Shown: in pieces, positions 32,376-33,014 of the stretch | How positions within the stretch are numbered: position 1 is the stretch's first letter | How the letters are laid out: every line of letters starts with the position of its first letter | Assembly (NCBI RefSeq): GCF_004348675.1 | Contig: NZ_SMKN01000041.1 | Coordinates: 1-33,014, forward strand | Length of the DNA: 33,014 bases | Direction of reading: 5' to 3' | Origin: Micromonospora sp. KC606 | GTDB lineage: Bacteria > Actinomycetota > Actinomycetes > Mycobacteriales > Micromonosporaceae | The notes under the pieces: generated by a model | What the model was told of the DNA's origin: nothing | The model's database searches: none | What the model saw: the letters and a program-made list of their open reading frames with translations, nothing else | Made by a program: the position numbers and the translations under genes

Positions 32376-33011
32376 ATGACTGGTCTTCCGCTGGCCGCGA
32401 CGGGCCGCACCCTGCTGAGCATGAGCGTGTCCTTAGACGGTTTCGCCGCCGGACCCGACGTCACCACCGAACAGCCGATGGGCAGGGGCGGCGAGCGGCT
32501 GCACGAGTGGCTGTTTCACGACGGCGGAAACCGCGTGGTGGCTGCCGACGGCGTCACCCCGGCCGGGGTCGACGTCGAACAGGCACGGGAACGTTACGCG
32601 ACGACCGGCGCCGTGGTGATCGGCAAACGGACGTTCGACGTCGGTGTGGGCCTGTGGCAGGACACCCCGTTTCCGGTGCCGTGCTTCGTGGTCACCCATG
32701 AGTCGCGCGAGCCGTTGACGATGAAGAGCGGCACCTTCACGTTCGTCACCGACGGACTCCACAGCGCGCTGCGCCAGGCGTGCCAAGCTGCGGGCGACCG
32801 GAACGTCCTCATCATGGGCGGGCCCACCACGGGACAACAGTTCGTCAGGGCCGGGCTCGTGGACGAGATCCACGTGCAACTCGTGCCGGTGTTCCTCGGC
32901 ACCGGCACCCGCCTGTTCGATCACCTCGGCGCCGACCACATCGAACTCGAACGAACCGCGGTGATCGAATCGCCACACGTCACGCACCTACGCTTTCGCG
33001 TCATGAAATGA
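32376..33011 (+). CDS. DHFR-family (RibD-like) reductase
   Basis: ATG 32376 gives 211 residues. The fold is dihydrofolate-reductase-like: SMSVSLDGFAAGPD at the start, GAVVIGKRTFDVG in the middle, then NVLIMGGPTTGQQFVRAGLV and DEIHVQLVPVFLGTGTRLFD, which bind NADPH. Proteins of this kind, common in actinomycetes, are of mostly unknown substrate. It is controlled together with the divergent MocR-like regulator by position. Confidence 0.8.
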   Translation: MTGLPLAATGRTLLSMSVSLDGFAAGPDVTTEQPMGRGGERLHEWLFHDGGNRVVAADGVTPAGVDVEQARERYATTGAVVIGKRTFDVGVGLWQDTPFPVPCFVVTHESREPLTMKSGTFTFVTDGLHSALRQACQAAGDRNVLIMGGPTTGQQFVRAGLVDEIHVQLVPVFLGTGTRLFDHLGADHIELERTAVIESPHVTHLRFRVMK

Positions 33012-33014
33012 CCG

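Overview
The window is high-GC DNA with actinomycete traits: GTG starts, many 4-base gene overlaps, leaderless promoters, an F420-type luciferase-like oxidoreductase, a DinB/mycothiol-type protein and an AldO-like oxidase. A Micromonosporaceae host is my best guess, from general gene style only.

Bases 1-8844 are the right-hand part of an integrated phage-like element. Its right end is a 3' half-tRNA (CAU anticodon) at 8803-8844. It carries a tyrosine integrase with a Cys/His-rich insert, a divergent XRE repressor, an excisionase-like protein, and a long leftward early operon in which almost every gene overlaps the next by 4 bases. The operon encodes a RecA/Sak4-like ATPase, several small zinc-ribbon or HTH proteins and, last, a replication-initiator-like protein. 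Inside that last gene are five copies of a 20-bp iteron-like repeat. They are read in two different reading frames, so the DNA sequence rather than the protein seems to be conserved. This candidate in-gene replication origin is the most interesting signal in the window.

Bases 8.85-21.5 kb are a scarred accessory region. Intact units are a divergent HxlR regulator / MFS + dehalogenase-like hydrolase locus with two operator copies, a Phd-RelE toxin-antitoxin pair, an MHS-type transporter, an alpha/beta hydrolase preceded by a coupled small ORF, a DinB-like protein, and an ECF sigma factor with a SnoaL-like tail. Between them lie remnants: a frameshifted vapC-like toxin, a second decayed integrase, a TetX-like FAD monooxygenase without a usable N-terminus, a YqeY-like gene, a cut-off PAF-acetylhydrolase-like gene, and a chain of truncated LacI, serine hydrolase, alpha/beta hydrolase and GbsR/MarR genes joined at deletion scars.

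Bases 21.8-33.0 kb look like ordinary chromosome. In order they hold a small Ig-like protein coupled to a TIM-barrel glycosidase-like protein, an F420-type oxidoreductase, an acidic DxDxDG-repeat protein, a PH-like/DivIVA-like membrane protein coupled to an alditol oxidase, a secreted GH27 alpha-galactosidase with a ricin-type CBM13 domain under a LacI-type operator, an AraC/GyrI-like regulator, a site-2 protease with CBS domains, and a MocR-type regulator divergent from a DHFR-family reductase with a shared dyad between them.
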